Below, in pieces: positions 40,501 through 52,755 of a stretch of DNA of 64,000 nt. The notes beneath the pieces were generated by a model. The model did not search any database. It saw only the letters and a list, made by a program, of their open reading frames with translations, and was not told where the DNA came from. A program made the translations under genes and the position numbers. Position 1 is the stretch's first letter; each line of letters begins with the position of its first letter. This DNA is from Orientallactaga sibirica (lineage: Eukaryota > Chordata > Mammalia > Rodentia > Dipodidae). The stretch covers positions 1,076,501 through 1,140,500 of the forward strand of contig JAEOAD010001365.1 of the NCBI GenBank assembly GCA_036365145.1. The letters run 5' to 3'.

Positions 40501-42000
40501 AAAAGTATATTTATTTGAAAGAAAGAGGGCAAGTATGGGCATGCCATGGCCTCTTGCCACTGGAAACAGACTCAGAGCATGCACCCCTTTATGTGTCTGG
40601 TTTTCATGGGCACCAGGGAATCGAACCCAGGCTTGTAGGCTTTACAAGCCAGCTCCTTCAACTACCAAGCATCCATCTTTGTCCTAGTTGTTGTTGTGGT
40701 TGTGGTTGTTGTTGTGTTTGGTTGGTTGGTTTTCTGAGGTATGGGTTTCACTCTAGCCCAGGCTGACCTGGAATTCACTATGTAGTCTCAGGGTGGCCTT
40801 GAACTCATAGCAGTCCTCCTACCTCCACCTCCCAAGTGCTGGGATTAAAGGTACGCACCACCTCACCCAGCTTTTTGTCCTATTGATTTTAAGTGCAGAC
40901 TTTATCATAGACTAAGTTCCAATATGTCTTTGGATCTATTTATTTTATATTTTATTTTATTGTTTGGTTTTTCAGGTAGAGTTCTGCTTTATCCCAGGCT
41001 GACCTGGTATTCACTATGTAGTCTTAGAGTGGCCTTGAACTCATGGCAGTCCTCCTACCTCTGCCTTCCAAGTACTGGGATTAAAGGCGTGCGCCACCAT
41101 GCCCAGCTCTTGTTCTTTTATTTGCATTTATTTGTTTATTTTTAGATTTTGAGATGGGGTCTTGCTATATTTAGCCCAAGCTCACCTCAAACTCATGATC
41201 TTCCTGCCTCAGCCTCCCAAGGGCTGGGGTCAGTGGCACCACCATTACCCACTTGGGTCTGTTTCTAGATTGTTAGTGCATCCTGCTGCTCTGCGTCATA
41301 ATTAGTTATTTTTTTTCTTAAACTTCATTATGTGTATGTGTGTGTGACTGGGCACATGCGTGTCATGGCCTGTGTGTGGAGGTCAGAAAACAACTTCTAG
41401 GTCAGTCTTCACCTGGCCACTTCATTTGAGGCAAGGCTGCTTGCTCTGGATTCTCTCTGCTGTTCTGTGCAGTGCTCAAACTTCTGGGAACTTCTACCTG
41501 CCTCTGTGCAGCAGCCCCACTGGGATTACAGAAGCTTGCCAAGGATTCTGTTTTGTTTTGTTTTGTTTTTTCTTTTAATATTTTATTTATTTGCAAGGAG
41601 AGAGAGCAAGAGAACAGAGGAAGAGATTGGGTGCCCCAGGGCCCCTATCCACTGCAAACAAACTCCAAATGCATGCACCACTTTGTGCATCTGGGTTTAT
41701 GTGGATATTGGGGAGTCAAACTCAGGTCAATAGGCATTGCAGGCAAGTACCTTAACCACTGAGCCATCTCTCCAGCCCATCTGAGTTCAGTTTTTCTTGC
41801 ATGCTTGGTTCATTCCTCTCTTAGGTGGGATTGCACTCAACCTATTTCCATTTTGACCATATGTTGCTCCCACTGACCTTGAATTCATGATAATCCTCCT
41901 GTCTCAGGCATCAACACACCTGTAATGTTCTGCTTTTCCTCTTCATGATTACACAGCAGGAAGCCTGAATGTGGGCCCCTTCAACTTGACTTCCTGGATT
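37541..42000. repeat. Intergenic DNA between the two zinc-finger genes, left part
   Basis: SINE-T minus at 37850-38057, 39015-39220, 40500-40690 (old) and 41580-41780. B1 plus at 38190-38350, 38570-38680 (old) and 39465-39600 (old); B1 minus at 38420-38520, 40730-40870, 40965-41110 and 41145-41260. An old composite rodent SINE lies at 41330-41560. 39840-40420 is AT-rich and may be ancient L1. 38690-39000 and 39230-39460 are unassigned. No gene seen. Confidence 0.6.
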
Positions 42001-42004
42001 CCCA

Positions 42005-42500
42005 AACTGCAAGGCATAAAACTTCATCAATTCGCTGGTTTGGCAGGGTGTGGCACTGAGGAGTGGCTAGGGGCTGGGTCACCACATCTACTCTACTGAT
42101 AGAGCTCCTTGGCCAGCCCCCCCTTCTTCAACCTGCAGGCCTCCTGGTATGGGGGTGAGAAGGGGGTGCTGAGTGGGTGGAGTATACTTATACTCAGAGC
42201 CATCCTTTAGATTCAGTGGGTAACTGCAGTCCCAATCATGGCAAGACAGGTCACAAAGGGCACAATAATGTGGGTGAGACCATCCAGCTGGTTGAAATCT
42301 GAGTCGTAAGAGTGGCCCAGTAAGGCACTGGTGGGGTCTGGCACAAAGCCCTCAGGAGGGCCATAACCCTGACAGACAGCTAAGGCTTCAGTGCTGGGAT
42401 CTGGCTGCTCCTGGGCTTGGCGCAGAGCACACAAGAAGAAGACACGCAGCTGGCTGTAGAGCTCCACCACATCCTGACCTCGGAATATTTTGGCCACAAA
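42005..42500 (-). pseudogene. FTSJ1: Processed pseudogene of FTSJ1 (tRNA 2'-O-methyltransferase), 5'-truncated
   Basis: Reading the minus strand from 42500, the frame opens [20 protein letters not shown] and later shows AVCQGY-PPEGF, HSYD-DFNQLDG and IIVPFVTC. These match the C-terminal half of FTSJ1, the methyltransferase for positions 32 and 34 of the tRNA anticodon loop. A neighbouring frame holds VLCAKPRSS, so a frameshift separates parts of the coding sequence. Further on, KYTPPTQ remains, then stops. There are no introns, the 5' half is missing, and the break at 42500/42501 joins directly to a SINE fragment. It is a dead retrocopy. The 3' limit is approximate. Identification is from memory of the protein family. 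Confidence 0.85.
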
Positions 42501-44277
42501 GCATCTGGCTTGATGTGGGTCCAGGGAATCAAACTCAGGTCCTTAGGCTTTGCAAGCAAGCACCTTAACCATTGAGCCATCTCTAGCCCAGATTCTGGCT
42601 ATTCACGTGGGGTCTGGGGATCAGACTTGGGTACTTCAGCTAGAGTGGCCAGTGCTTTATCCACTGAGCATCTCCCCAGCCATAATCATTTATTTTGAGA
42701 TCAAGTATTGATGCCTGGCAAGCATTTCCTCATTACTCCTGATTTTATGTACTGTCACATGCCTTTTTGATTTCTGGAGGAAAATACAAATCTGCCTTGG
42801 ATTGTTTTGTTTGTTTTGTTTTTGATTTTTTTGAAGTAGGGTCTCACTCTAGCCCAGGCTGACATGGAATTCACTCTGTAGTCTCAGGGTGGCCTTGAAC
42901 TCACGATGATTGTCCTACCTCTGCCTCCCAAGTGCTGGGATTAAAGGCGTGCGCCTCCACGCCTGGCTTGTTTTTTTTGAGACAAGATCTCGTGTGCCCC
43001 AGGCTGGTCTTAACTCTAGCCAAGGATGGCCTTGAGCTCCTGATCCTCCCGACTCTGCCTGTAGAGTGCTTGGCTCACACAGGCATGTAACAGACACCAT
43101 ACCCAGCCAGAGAAAAAGTAAAAAGTACATAACACAATGTTAGATGTATAATACATCTCATTGAATGCAATACATGCTTGATAGCTACTATGGTTAAATG
43201 TTGCTCCTTTTTGCTTTTAGAGACTAAGGCTCACGTATCCCATGCTGTCCTTGAACCCTTGATCCTTCTACCTCTGCCTCCTGAAAGCTGGGATTAGGCG
43301 TTTGCCACCATGCCTGCCTTGAAAATTAAATTTTAAAAATGAAGACCTCTTTACTCCATATTGGATTACAAAGTACATATCCCAGTAGATGTCCATGGAT
43401 ACCTGAGTGAGCATGCCTGACATGCTACAGGTGGATGAATTCTATTTAAGCTGTTTTATTTATAAAGCAGATACTATTAAACTACAACATGCATAGAAAG
43501 AAAAAGTCAGATTGTCATGTAATCTCTCCCAAGTAGTTTACTAACCTCATAGCATATTTTACCAACATATTCTTATCACATACACTACAAGTTATAATAC
43601 AAAAGAAATACTAGAATAAATTACTAATTGCACTAAGTCCTGCAAACATTTTCTTAGTCTTCAAGAAAGAAAATGTACAGGCTAACACCTGTAATTTCAA
43701 CACATGAGAAACCGAGACAGAAAGATTCTTGTGTTCCAGGATAACCTCAGCTGGAGTGTGACTTTCAAAAAAAAAAAAAAATAGAGGGCTGGAGAGATGG
43801 TTTAGCAGTTAAGGTGTTTGCCTGCAAAGCCAAAGGACCCCGGTTTGATTCTCCAGACCTACGTAAGCCAGATGCACAAGAGGGCACACGTGTCTGGAGT
43901 TCGTTTTCAGTGTCTGGAGGCCCTGGCATGCCCATTCTCTCTCTGCCTCTTTCCCTCTCTGAAATAAGTAAATAAATAAAAATACTTTTAAAAAAAGAAA
44001 AAGAGGAAGTAAGGGAGGAATGGAAAAAGGGAGGAGAAAGTGTACGTTCCCACTGATCATGATGCCACCCCTTTCTCGTCCTCCCCCTTCTACTAAGCAA
44101 ACACCTTTTTTTTTTTTTTTTAACCTTTTTTTTTTGGTTTTTTGAGGTAGGGTCTCACTCTGGTCCAGGCTGACTTGGAATAAACTGTATAGCCTCAAGT
44201 GGCCTTGAACTCTCGGCAATCCTCCTACCTCTGCCTCCCTAGTGCTGGGATTAAAGGCGTGCGCCACCATGCCCGGC

Positions 44278-44281
<4 letters not shown>

Positions 44282-44312
<31 letters not shown>

Positions 44313-44535
44313 AGAGAGACAGGAAGAGGCAGAGGGAGAATGGGCACGCCAGCAGCCTCTCAGCCGCTATGAACAACCTCCAGATGCTGCGAGCCCCCAC
44401 CCCATGTGGGCAAGCAAGGCATTATGTGCTTGTGTCACATGTGCTGGGCTAAACGTGGGACCTGGAGAATCGAATGGGCGTTCTTAGGGTTGGCAGGCAG
44501 GTGTTTAACCGCTAGGCCATCTCTCCAGCCCAGCG
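44282..44535 (-). repeat. SINE-C, minus, CTCF-like core decayed
   Basis: A poly-T tail then the inverted SINE-C body ending CTAGGCCATCTCTCCAGCCC. The core region now reads GAGCCCCCACCCCATGTGGG and no longer fits the CTCF consensus. Confidence 0.75.
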
Positions 44536-45639
44536 AACGTCTTTTTCTTTCCAACTAGTCCCTCTTCTACTGTAATGTCTTGTGCACCTGCCTCCACCTT
44601 CCATGTTGATATTGATGAGCCCAATGTTGTTCAGGTAACAACAGTTGCTGTGAGGTCATAAATGCAAATCAGAATAGTTGGTTATTCCCATAACAGTCAT
44701 GCCACTATTGCACCAGTGGGCCCACCTTGCCTGGCTGGTTGGTCATGTATCTCATAAGGTCCACTGCTAGGTAAGACTGGTGATGACTTTTGTCTCCCAG
44801 CAGCCTGCATAGCACTTTCCAGCACTATGACAGCAGGGAGAAGGCTTTTAGCTCAATCCTTACTTGCTTTCAAATAGGGCAGAAGAAAGTGGAGTAAGTC
44901 TGTTAATCACAGAACTTCAGCGTTATGACAAGCATAAATGGTATCTTTAGCTACTTGCCTTAATTGATTTTTTGAAGAGAAGATCTCATGTAGCCCAAGG
45001 TGGCCTTCAACTTGGTATGTAGTCCAGGATGGGCTCAAACTCTATGTACGGGAAACCTTGAACTTCTGGTGTTACTCTTGCCATCTCCTGAGTGCCAGGA
45101 TTTTAGGCATGTGCCACTGTGTCAGGTTTATACAGTGCTGATGATCAAACCCAGGGTTTCGTGTATGCCAGCAAGACTGTATATCCCCAACCTCTAAAAT
45201 CAGTTTGTTTATTTTTTGTTTGTTTTTGGTTTTTGGAGGTAGGGTCTCACTCTAGCTCAGGCTGACCTGGAATTCCCTATGTACTCTCAGGGTGGCCTTG
45301 AACTCATGTGCCTTGAACTCAAGTGCTGGGATTAAAAGCGTGCACCACCACACCCAGATTAAAATCAGTATTTCTAATAACTCTGGTTTGTTGTCTCCAT
45401 TTGTAATCTTAAAGGCATGGGAAATTTCAGAGCCAAATTAATATCTTTTTTCCAGAGCTCATGAACTCCCTTGAGGGCTGGAATGTAACTCATGGGTGCT
45501 TGCCTGGCATGAGTCTTGTTCTGGATTTTATTCTCAGCACTGAAACCAAGCATCAAAAAGATCTCTTTCTTTCAAAGTCCGGCGTGGTGGCACACACCCG
45601 TATTCCCAGTATGCAGGAAGATGAAGAATTCAAGGCCAG

Positions 45640-45914
45640 GGCTGGAGAAATGGCTTAGCGGTTAAGGCGCCTGCCTGCTAAGCCTAAGAACCCGGTTCCA
45701 ATCTCCAGGTCCCACGTTTAGCCAGATGCAGTGACGCAAGGGCGCAATGCCGCACTTGCCCACAAGGGGGCGCGCACATCTGGATTTCGTTTGCAGCAAC
45801 TGAGAGGCTGCTGGCGCACCCATTCTCTGTCTCCTTCTCCCTCTCTGTCTGTCTCTCTCTGTGTCTCTCTCCAAAAATAAATAAAATAATTTTTAAAAAT
45901 CTTAAAAAAAAAAA
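45640..45914 (+). repeat. SINE-C inserted into a B1, with CTCF-like core
   Basis: A B1 (plus) starting about 45573 is interrupted here and resumes at 45915. The target duplication AAGAATTCAAGGCCAG (45624-45639 and 45915-45930) is exact. The core CCACAAGGGGGCGC is at 45760-45773. Confidence 0.88.
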
Positions 45915-47696
45915 AAGAATTCAAGGCCAGCCTGGGCTACATTGAGACAACAAATGCTAAAGGGATTTCTCATCCTTGGTCGATCCATTCTATCTCTGAA
46001 AGTGCAAGTCCTGCCAGTCAGCCTTGGAATCAGAGTGGATGTGTGTAAAAATCCACCGAGGAAGCTTTCTTCCCAGGTTTATACATAATGGTATTGTGAA
46101 GGTTGGAGAGAGCAGGTGTGTACACAGCTGCTGAAATTTAAAAAGTCCCATTGTCTGCAGCTCAGGATGGACTCCATATGTCTTCTCTACATCTCATGAC
46201 ATGCCTATTAGTTCTACTTTCTCTTTTTTTTAATTTAAATTTTTGTTTATTTTTATTTATTTGAGAGCAAGAGGCAGAGAGAGAGAAATTGGGCGTACCA
46301 AGGCCTCTAGCCACTGCAAACGAACTCCAGACGCATGCACCACCTTGTGCATCTGGCTTATGTGTGTTCTGGGGAATCAAGCCTCGAATCTGGGTCCTTA
46401 GGCTTCACAGGCAAGCACTTCACTGCTAAGCCATCTCTCCAGCCTTAGTTCTACTTTCAAAACATAAGATGTGGTGGTGCATTTCTTTAATCCCAGCATT
46501 CGGGAGGCAGTGGTAGGTAGATTGCTGTGTGAAGTCACCGAGTCTACACAGTGAATGCCCAGTCAGCCTAGACTAGACCAAACCCTACCTCGAAAAACCA
46601 AAACACACACGCACACATGCTCTTTTGTGCTGGAGAGATGGCTCAGTGGTTAAGTCACTTGCCTGCAAAGCCTAAGAACCCAGGTTTGATTCCCCAGTAC
46701 CCATGTAAAACCAGATGCACAAAGTGGCATATGCACCTGGAGTTTGTTTGTAGTAGCTCAAATCCCTGGTGTACCCATTCTCTCTCTCTCAAATAAGTTG
46801 AAATATTAAAAAAAAAAAAAAAAAAAAAAAAAGAATAGGTGGAAGAGCACACCAAAAATTCTGCTCCAACCACTGCAGGCAATCACATTCTGTTGCAAGT
46901 GAGCACGTGGGGCACCACATGGGCACGTACATGTGCTTATATCACATACAAGCAAAAAACAATGATCTCTTATTTGTGACAGGGTCTTGGAGTGCCCGGG
47001 ATGGGTCTCTAACTCCAGGGCTCTTTCTGCCTCAGCTTCGGGAATAACTAGGATACAGGCATGTTCCACTACACCAGTCTTTTTTTGTGGGGTGGGGTGG
47101 GGTGGCAGGGGAGTGTGAAACCAACAGCCTTGTGAATGCAAACCATATGCTTTACCACTGAGCTTTATACACATATTATGGGCTGGAGAGATGGCTCAGG
47201 GGTAAGGGTGCTTGCTTGAAAAGCCTGAAGGTGTGGGTTCAATTTCCCTATCTTAAAAGATACTCCAAGCCATCATTTTTTTATATAAATTCTTTCAGAA
47301 GACTAAATTTGTCTTCTATACTCTAAAAAATTAATGTGTTCTGAACATTTTTAAAAGAAATTCCGATGTTTTAATGATGACAGTTTACTTAGCTGTAAAA
47401 TTCTTCATCTAGAATGAGAACATATGTCTCTTCCCATTTCTCCAGGCTCACTTAAACACACTGTCTTGGGGCTGGGGAGATACCTATGTATAACTGCCTG
47501 TGCTCGTTTGCAGAGGTGAGACCCTGGTATACCCAAACCACATGCACACACATGCAAATAAATACGACCCTGCCTCAAACAACCAAGAGGTATACCCCAC
47601 CCTCCAAAAAAATTCAATTTTGAGCCCCCCCCAAGCAAAATCTTAAATAATCCATCAAAATGATACAGACTATAATTGATAAAAATCCATGAATAA

Positions 47697-47912
47697 GGAG
47701 GTGGAGAGATGGCTTAGCGGTTAACGACCTTGCCTGCAAAGCCTAAGGACCCATGTTCAATGCTCCAGATCCCATGTTAGTCAGACACACAAAAGTAAGG
47801 CAAGCACAAGTCATACATGCCCACTAGGGGGCGCGAGAGTCAGGAGTTAGATTTCAGTAGCTGAGGCCCTGGAGCATCAATTCTCTCTCTCTAAAATAAA
47901 TAAATAATTTAA
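47697..47912 (+). repeat. Old SINE-C/T relative carrying a consensus CTCF core
   Basis: Head GGTGGAGAGATGGCTTAG, TGCCTGCAAAGCC, then CCACTAGGGGGCGC and a CT tail with AAATAAATAAAT. It is more diverged than the other copies, yet its CTCF-like core is the best in the window. L1-type 3' sequence (TTTACTGACAACTT) follows at 47918. Confidence 0.75.
47821..47834 (+). promoter_or_regulatory. Candidate CTCF site CCACTAGGGGGCGC
   Basis: Matches the CTCF core consensus at every strong position. It lies about 320 bp before the CpG island used by ZFP30. Binding is inferred from sequence only. Confidence 0.65.
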
Positions 47913-48149
47913 AATTTTTTACTGACAACTTATATACTTACAGACAATAAACCATGATATTTGCGTCCCCTCCCCCAAATAATTTTTTAAAGTCCAAGAA
48001 TACCATACTGCTGAGATCCCATATAAAAATGGGCACGAAGGAAAGCGTTTCCTTACTGTAGATGCCAACTAATACAACACGAAAACCAGTGAGAAAAATC
48101 ACATGGCAGTCCTGTAGATCGGGAAAAATCCATCAGTAGATGCTAACGC

Positions 48150-48720
48150 TAGAAGGTAGGCTTGATGAGAAGCCAGCGGGGGGCGTGGTGGTGACGGCCG
48201 CACCGCGGGTTCGAGGTCCGCCTGGGCTCGCGCCTGCGCACTCGGGACAGCGCCGGTCTGGGCGCCCGCGTCACGTGCCGGGGCGGGCCTGTCCCCGGAG
48301 CCGGGAACTCGGTAACGGAGCCCGCGGCCAGGCCTTTCCGCGCCGAGCGCAGGCCGCCGTGCCGTGCCGCTGCGTCGGGCGGCCGCTTCCCCGCCCCGGG
48401 GCCCGCGTCTGCGCACTGCACCCTGGGGATCCCCGCGGCGGACCCGGGGCCTCCCGCCGGCGCGCGGGCCGGATTGGTACGGCCTTGGCTGCAGGAAGGC
48501 GGGGCGGGGCGGGGCGGGGTGCGGCCTGGCGGAGGACCGCGGTCCGGGAGCCGAGGGCGGGGCCGGAGAGGACGTCCCGCGGAGGTCCGCTGCCCAGTGG
48601 AGGACCCGAGATTCCCGGGAGCCGGGAGAACACGTCCGAGCTGGACACTGGGTCCGCGGGGTGGGGCCTGCAGGTGGAGGCTGCCCGGGGCCCAGAAAGC
48701 GTGACGGAGAGGATTGGAAT
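48150..48720 (+). promoter_or_regulatory. ZFP30: CpG-island promoter of ZFP30
   Basis: Dense CpG and almost no repeats. Visible elements are CACGTG in GCGTCACGTGCC (about 48268), an NRF1-like GCCTGCGCACTCG (about 48231) and overlapping GC boxes GGGGCGGGGCGGGG at about 48500-48518. Exon 1 is not resolved; possible donors are CAG/GTGGAG near 48673 and ATTG/GTACGG near 48475. Long open frames on both strands are a GC-content effect. Confidence 0.7.
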
Positions 48721-48739
48721 CAAGAAAGAGCCTCGGGTG

Positions 48740-51479
48740 GGGGTGGAGATGGAGTGCAGTTGGTAGAGTGCTCACTTAGCTTGCTCCACTCCGCGGGATT
48801 GACCTTCAGCCCCTGCTGAACCTGGCCAGGTGTTGCAGCACTGTGCAGGTGGAGGCAGGAGGAGCAGAAGTTCAAGGTTGTCCTCAGTTACATGGATTTA
48901 CTAACCATAGGCCCACTTGGGACACTTGAGACATGTAAGGTACAAGTCGGTGTAGAGAAGAGAGAAATAAAGACAAGGAAGAAGGTCTCGGCGGCAGCAC
49001 AGAGTTTATCCGAGGTGAACCCCTGGAGGGGGGTGGGCAGCATACAGAGCTTGCTTTCTGCTCACTGGCTTGGGGTAGCTACCAGGCCCTTAGGATGATG
49101 GGGGCGGAAAGTTTTGCAACTAGCTAACCCCATTAGAGGAAATGGGAGGGACTGATCCCATTAGGAGAAAGGAAGTGTGTGGGGGGAGGTTAGAAAGTTT
49201 CAGTTTAGAGAGGAAAAAATTAACAGTTTTTTTCCCCCCTGGGATTTTTCCATTGCAAAATGGAAGCGCCTAGGGTTAATATTCCTGACTTTTTATTAGT
49301 TATTCCTGTTAGGTGGCAGGACAGAATCTTTCTGGGTACCCTGATGCTACCTTCATTGACAGAGGAAGAGTTGTTGGGTCATAAAGGTTTAATTCAGGAG
49401 TTAGGTTCTGAGAGGCAAACTTAGTAATAAAGTTGTTGTACAGAGTCCCAGCATAAGAAGCATGCAAATGGTTTGTTCTGTGCTTTGTTTTTGGCTGTGG
49501 TTTCTTTCTTTTTTTTAAGATTTTTTTAATTTATATTTATTTATTAGACAGAGAAAGGGAGGGAGAGAGTGAGAATGGGCTGCCAGGGCCTCTAGCCACT
49601 GCATACACATTCCAGATGCATGCACCACCATGTGCATCTGGCTTACGTGGGACCTGGAACATCAAACCAGGGTCCTTAGGCTTTGCAGGCACGTGCCTTA
49701 ACCGCTAAGCCATCTCTCCAGCCCTTTGGCTGTGATTTTTTTAATTTTTATTTTTCGAGGTAGGGTCTCATTCTAGCCCAGGCTGACCTGGAATTCACTC
49801 TGTATTCTCACAGTGGCCTTGAACTCATGGCAGTCCTCCTACCTCTGCCTCCCAGTGCTCAGATTAAAGGCATGCGCCACCACGCCAGCTTGGCTGTGAT
49901 TGCTTAAGGAGCAGTGGAGGGCTATAGTGGATGGAGCTCACTGGTTGAGCACAGACACCTCAAAGTATCCTCTGATCTCCACACACATGCTGTGGCACAT
50001 ACTCCTATACACACAACTAAATTATTTATTTATTTATTTTTTTTATTATTTTATTTATTTTTGGAGAGAGACACAGAGAGACAGAGGGAGAGGGAGACAG
50101 AGATGGGCGCCCCAGCAGTCTCTCAGCTGCTGTGAACGAAATCCAGATGCGTGCGCCCCCTTATGGACAAGTGCAGCATTGTGCCCTTGCAGTCACTTTG
50201 CATCTGGCTAAACGTGGGACCTGGAGATTGGAACCAGCGTTCTTAGGCTTAGCAGGCAGGATCCTTAACTGCTAAGCCATCTCTCCAGCCCCTAAATAAT
50301 TTTTTTAAACTCAGGGGCTTGAGCCCGGCGTGGTGGCACACGCCTTTAATCCCAGCACTCTGGAGGCAGAGGTAGGAGGATTGCCGTGAGTTCAGGCCCA
50401 CCTGAGATTACATAGTTAATTTCAGGTCAGCCTGGGCCAGAGTGAGACTCTACCTCAAAAAATCCAAAACAACAACAACTCAGGGGTTGAGCGGGGCATG
50501 GTGACTCATGCCTTTAATCTCAGCACTTGAGAGCCAGAGATAGGAGGATCTCTGTGAGTTCGAGACCACCCTGAGACTACATAGTGAATGCCAGGTCAGC
50601 CTGGACTGGAACTAGACCCTAACTCAAAAACAAAAAGGCAAGGGCTGGGGAGTGTAGCTCAATGACAGAGTGCTTACTTGGCATGTGCAACAATGCGGCT
50701 TCTGTCTCTAGCAAAGCAAAACAAAAAAATAGAGGGGCTGGAGAGATGGCTCAGTGGTTAAGGACACTTGATGGCAAAACCCGAAATCCTGGGTTCAATT
50801 ATCAAACTACCCACGTAAGCTGGATGCAACAAGTGGCATAGACTTCTGGTATCTGTTTACAGTGGCAAGGGCCCCTGGCATTGTCTACACACACACACAC
50901 ACACATACACACACACACAAATAAAAAATAGAAATGCAGGGTCTGGAGAGATGGCTTAGTGGTTAAGCTCTTGCCCGTGAAGCCTAAGGACCCTGGTTCA
51001 AGGCTCGATTCCCAGGACCCACTTAAGCCATATGCACAAGAGGGCGCATGCATGTGGAGTTCATTTGCAGTGGCTACAGGCCTTGGTGCTCCCATTCTCC
51101 CATTCTCTCTGCTCCCATTCTCTCTCTCTCTCTGTCTCTGCCTCTAATAAATAAATAAATACAAATAAAAATTTAAAAAATAAAAAAAAATAGAAATGCA
51201 AATACTGAAGCCCAGCCCAACCTTCCTAAATACCAAGCTCTGAAGAGTGTAGCCTGGTGAGCTGTCCTAACTGTCCCTGAAGTTTGATGACCTAATTTTG
51301 CTGCTGATCTGCCTTAGTTTTGAGATGAACGTATTTTTGTTTAAATTACTTCTTACCTCTCATAGTTTGGTCTGTTGGAAGCAGGTTACACATAGAAATG
51401 GAGCAGTGATGTACACTGTGTTTAAAACCTGAAAGCTTTGAGACAATTCTGATCTCATGGCTTCATATTCTCCCCCCAG
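48740..51479. repeat. ZFP30: ZFP30 intron 1
   Basis: B4-like plus at 48745-48895. 48896-49450 is non-SINE, possibly an antisense LTR, but unassigned. SINE-T minus at 49510-49725; B1 minus at 49750-49890; B1 plus at 50325-50465 and 50490-50640; ID-like at 50643-50720; SINE-T plus at 50735-50930 and 50943-51190. 51200-51470 is unassigned. A strong acceptor tract, CATATTCTCCCCCCAG, ends at 51479. Confidence 0.6.
50042..50293 (-). repeat. SINE-C, minus, CTCF-like core with one change
   Basis: Inverted SINE-C. The core at 50153-50166 reads CCATAAGGGGGCGC on the minus strand. Confidence 0.8.
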
Positions 51480-51561
51480 CCCTGGCCTCTGTGGACTGCT
51501 TCTCCAGTAAATGACCTTGAGGAAGACTGGCCAGTTCTGCAGCTCTAAAATCATGGCTCAT
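51480..51561 (+). CDS. ZFP30: ZFP30, start exon (coding from 51553)
   Basis: The best acceptor ends at 51479; weaker AGs at 51507 and 51542 are alternatives. ATG at 51553 gives MAH, then the donor CAT/GTAAGT, phase 0. Human ZFP30 likewise has a three-residue leader before the LVMF of the KRAB box, which decides this start. The 5' UTR part is 51480-51552. Confidence 0.85.
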
Positions 51562-52488
51562 GTAAGTTGATTTCTCTTTACCTAAAATTTTGCCAGTTTT
51601 TTTTTTTTTTTTCCAGGTTATATGGACATTCTCCGTTGTTATTCTGAAACCAGAGTCCTATCTAACTGCTGCTCCATAACTTCCATTCCAGTGAGAGTTA
51701 GAGCCCTGTATCTACCCTATTTGCCCCTCCTTTTTCCCCCATCTGTCAGTGTATATTGACCAAATCATTCAGTAGCTATTCTGGGCTTGTTTCTTGATTT
51801 AGAGCAGAGCTGAAGACCCTACTGGGGTTTTACTCAGTCCGAGACTGTGAAAATCAGCGTGCCTCTCCTTAGAATCACACTGCCCACAAAGAATTATAAT
51901 GGGTGTTACATATGTAATTAAAAATTTCTTGGAGCCGGGCATGGTGGTGCACGCCTTTCATCCCAGTACTCGGGAGGCAGAGGTAGGAGGATTGCCATGA
52001 GTTCGAGGCCACCCTGAGAATACAGAGTGAATTCCAGGTCAGCCTGAGCTAGAGTGAGACCCTACCTCGAAAAACAAAAAAACAAACAAACAAACAAAAA
52101 AATTTCTTGGGAGGCTGAGTGTGGTGGCACACGCCTTTAATCCCAGCACTCGGTAGGCAGAGGTAGGAGGATCACTGTGAGTTTGAGGCCACCCTGAGAA
52201 TGCATAGTGAATTCCAGGTCAGCCTGGGCTAGAAACCCTACCTTGAAAAAAAAAAAATTCTTGGGCTGTTAGAGATGGCTCAGAAGTTAAAGGAGCTTGT
52301 TTGCAGAGCCTGATGGCCTGGGTTCAATTCTGCAGTACCCATGTAAAGCCAGATGCATGAAGTAAGTGGCACATGCATCTGGAGTTTATTTGCAGTGGTA
52401 AGAGACCCTGACATTCTCCCCCCCTTCCCTTCCTCCCTCTCAAATAAAGTTATTTTTTTTTCTAGTAGTGACATTTAAAAAGAATGGA

Positions 52489-52755
52489 GGGCTGGAGAGG
52501 TGGCTTAGTGGTTAAGGCGCCTGCCTGCTAAGCCTAAGAACCTGGTTCCAATCTCCAGGTCCCACGTTTAGCCAGATGCAAAGTGATGCAAAGGCGCAAT
52601 GCCGCACTTGCCCACAAGGGGGTGCACACATCTGAATTTCATTTGCAGCAGCTGAGAGAATGCTGGCACGCCCATCTCTATCTGTCTTCCTCTCCTCTGT
52701 CTGTCTCTCTCTCTGTCTCTCTCCAAAAATTAAAAAATTTAAAAAAATTAAAAAG
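52489..52755 (+). repeat. SINE-C, plus, CTCF-like core with one change
   Basis: CCACAAGGGGGTGC at 52612-52625, with CpG-to-TpG decay in the core. Flanks TAAAAAGAATGGA form the target duplication. Confidence 0.85.

Larger units (their letters stand above)
42501..47696. repeat. Intergenic DNA between the two zinc-finger genes, right part
   Basis: SINE-T minus at 42501-42590 (partial) and 46235-46445; SINE-T plus at 43788-43985, 46628-46830 and fragments at 47180-47280 and 47468-47600. B1 minus at 42815-42970, 42975-43110 (old), 43215-43320, 44130-44278 and 45220-45360; B1 plus at 43670-43770 (old) and 46460-46605. 46975-47170 and 44960-45130 are B4/ID-like. 44540-44960 looks like a fragment of an L1 3' end but is not certain. 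43325-43670 and 47280-47460 are AT-rich and unassigned. Confidence 0.6.

Noticed and set aside
48140..48775. Open frames of 208 codons on both strands of the ZFP30 island
   Set aside because: Both strands stay open over the same bases because stop codons are rare in GC-rich DNA. Neither product shows a domain or a credible start context.
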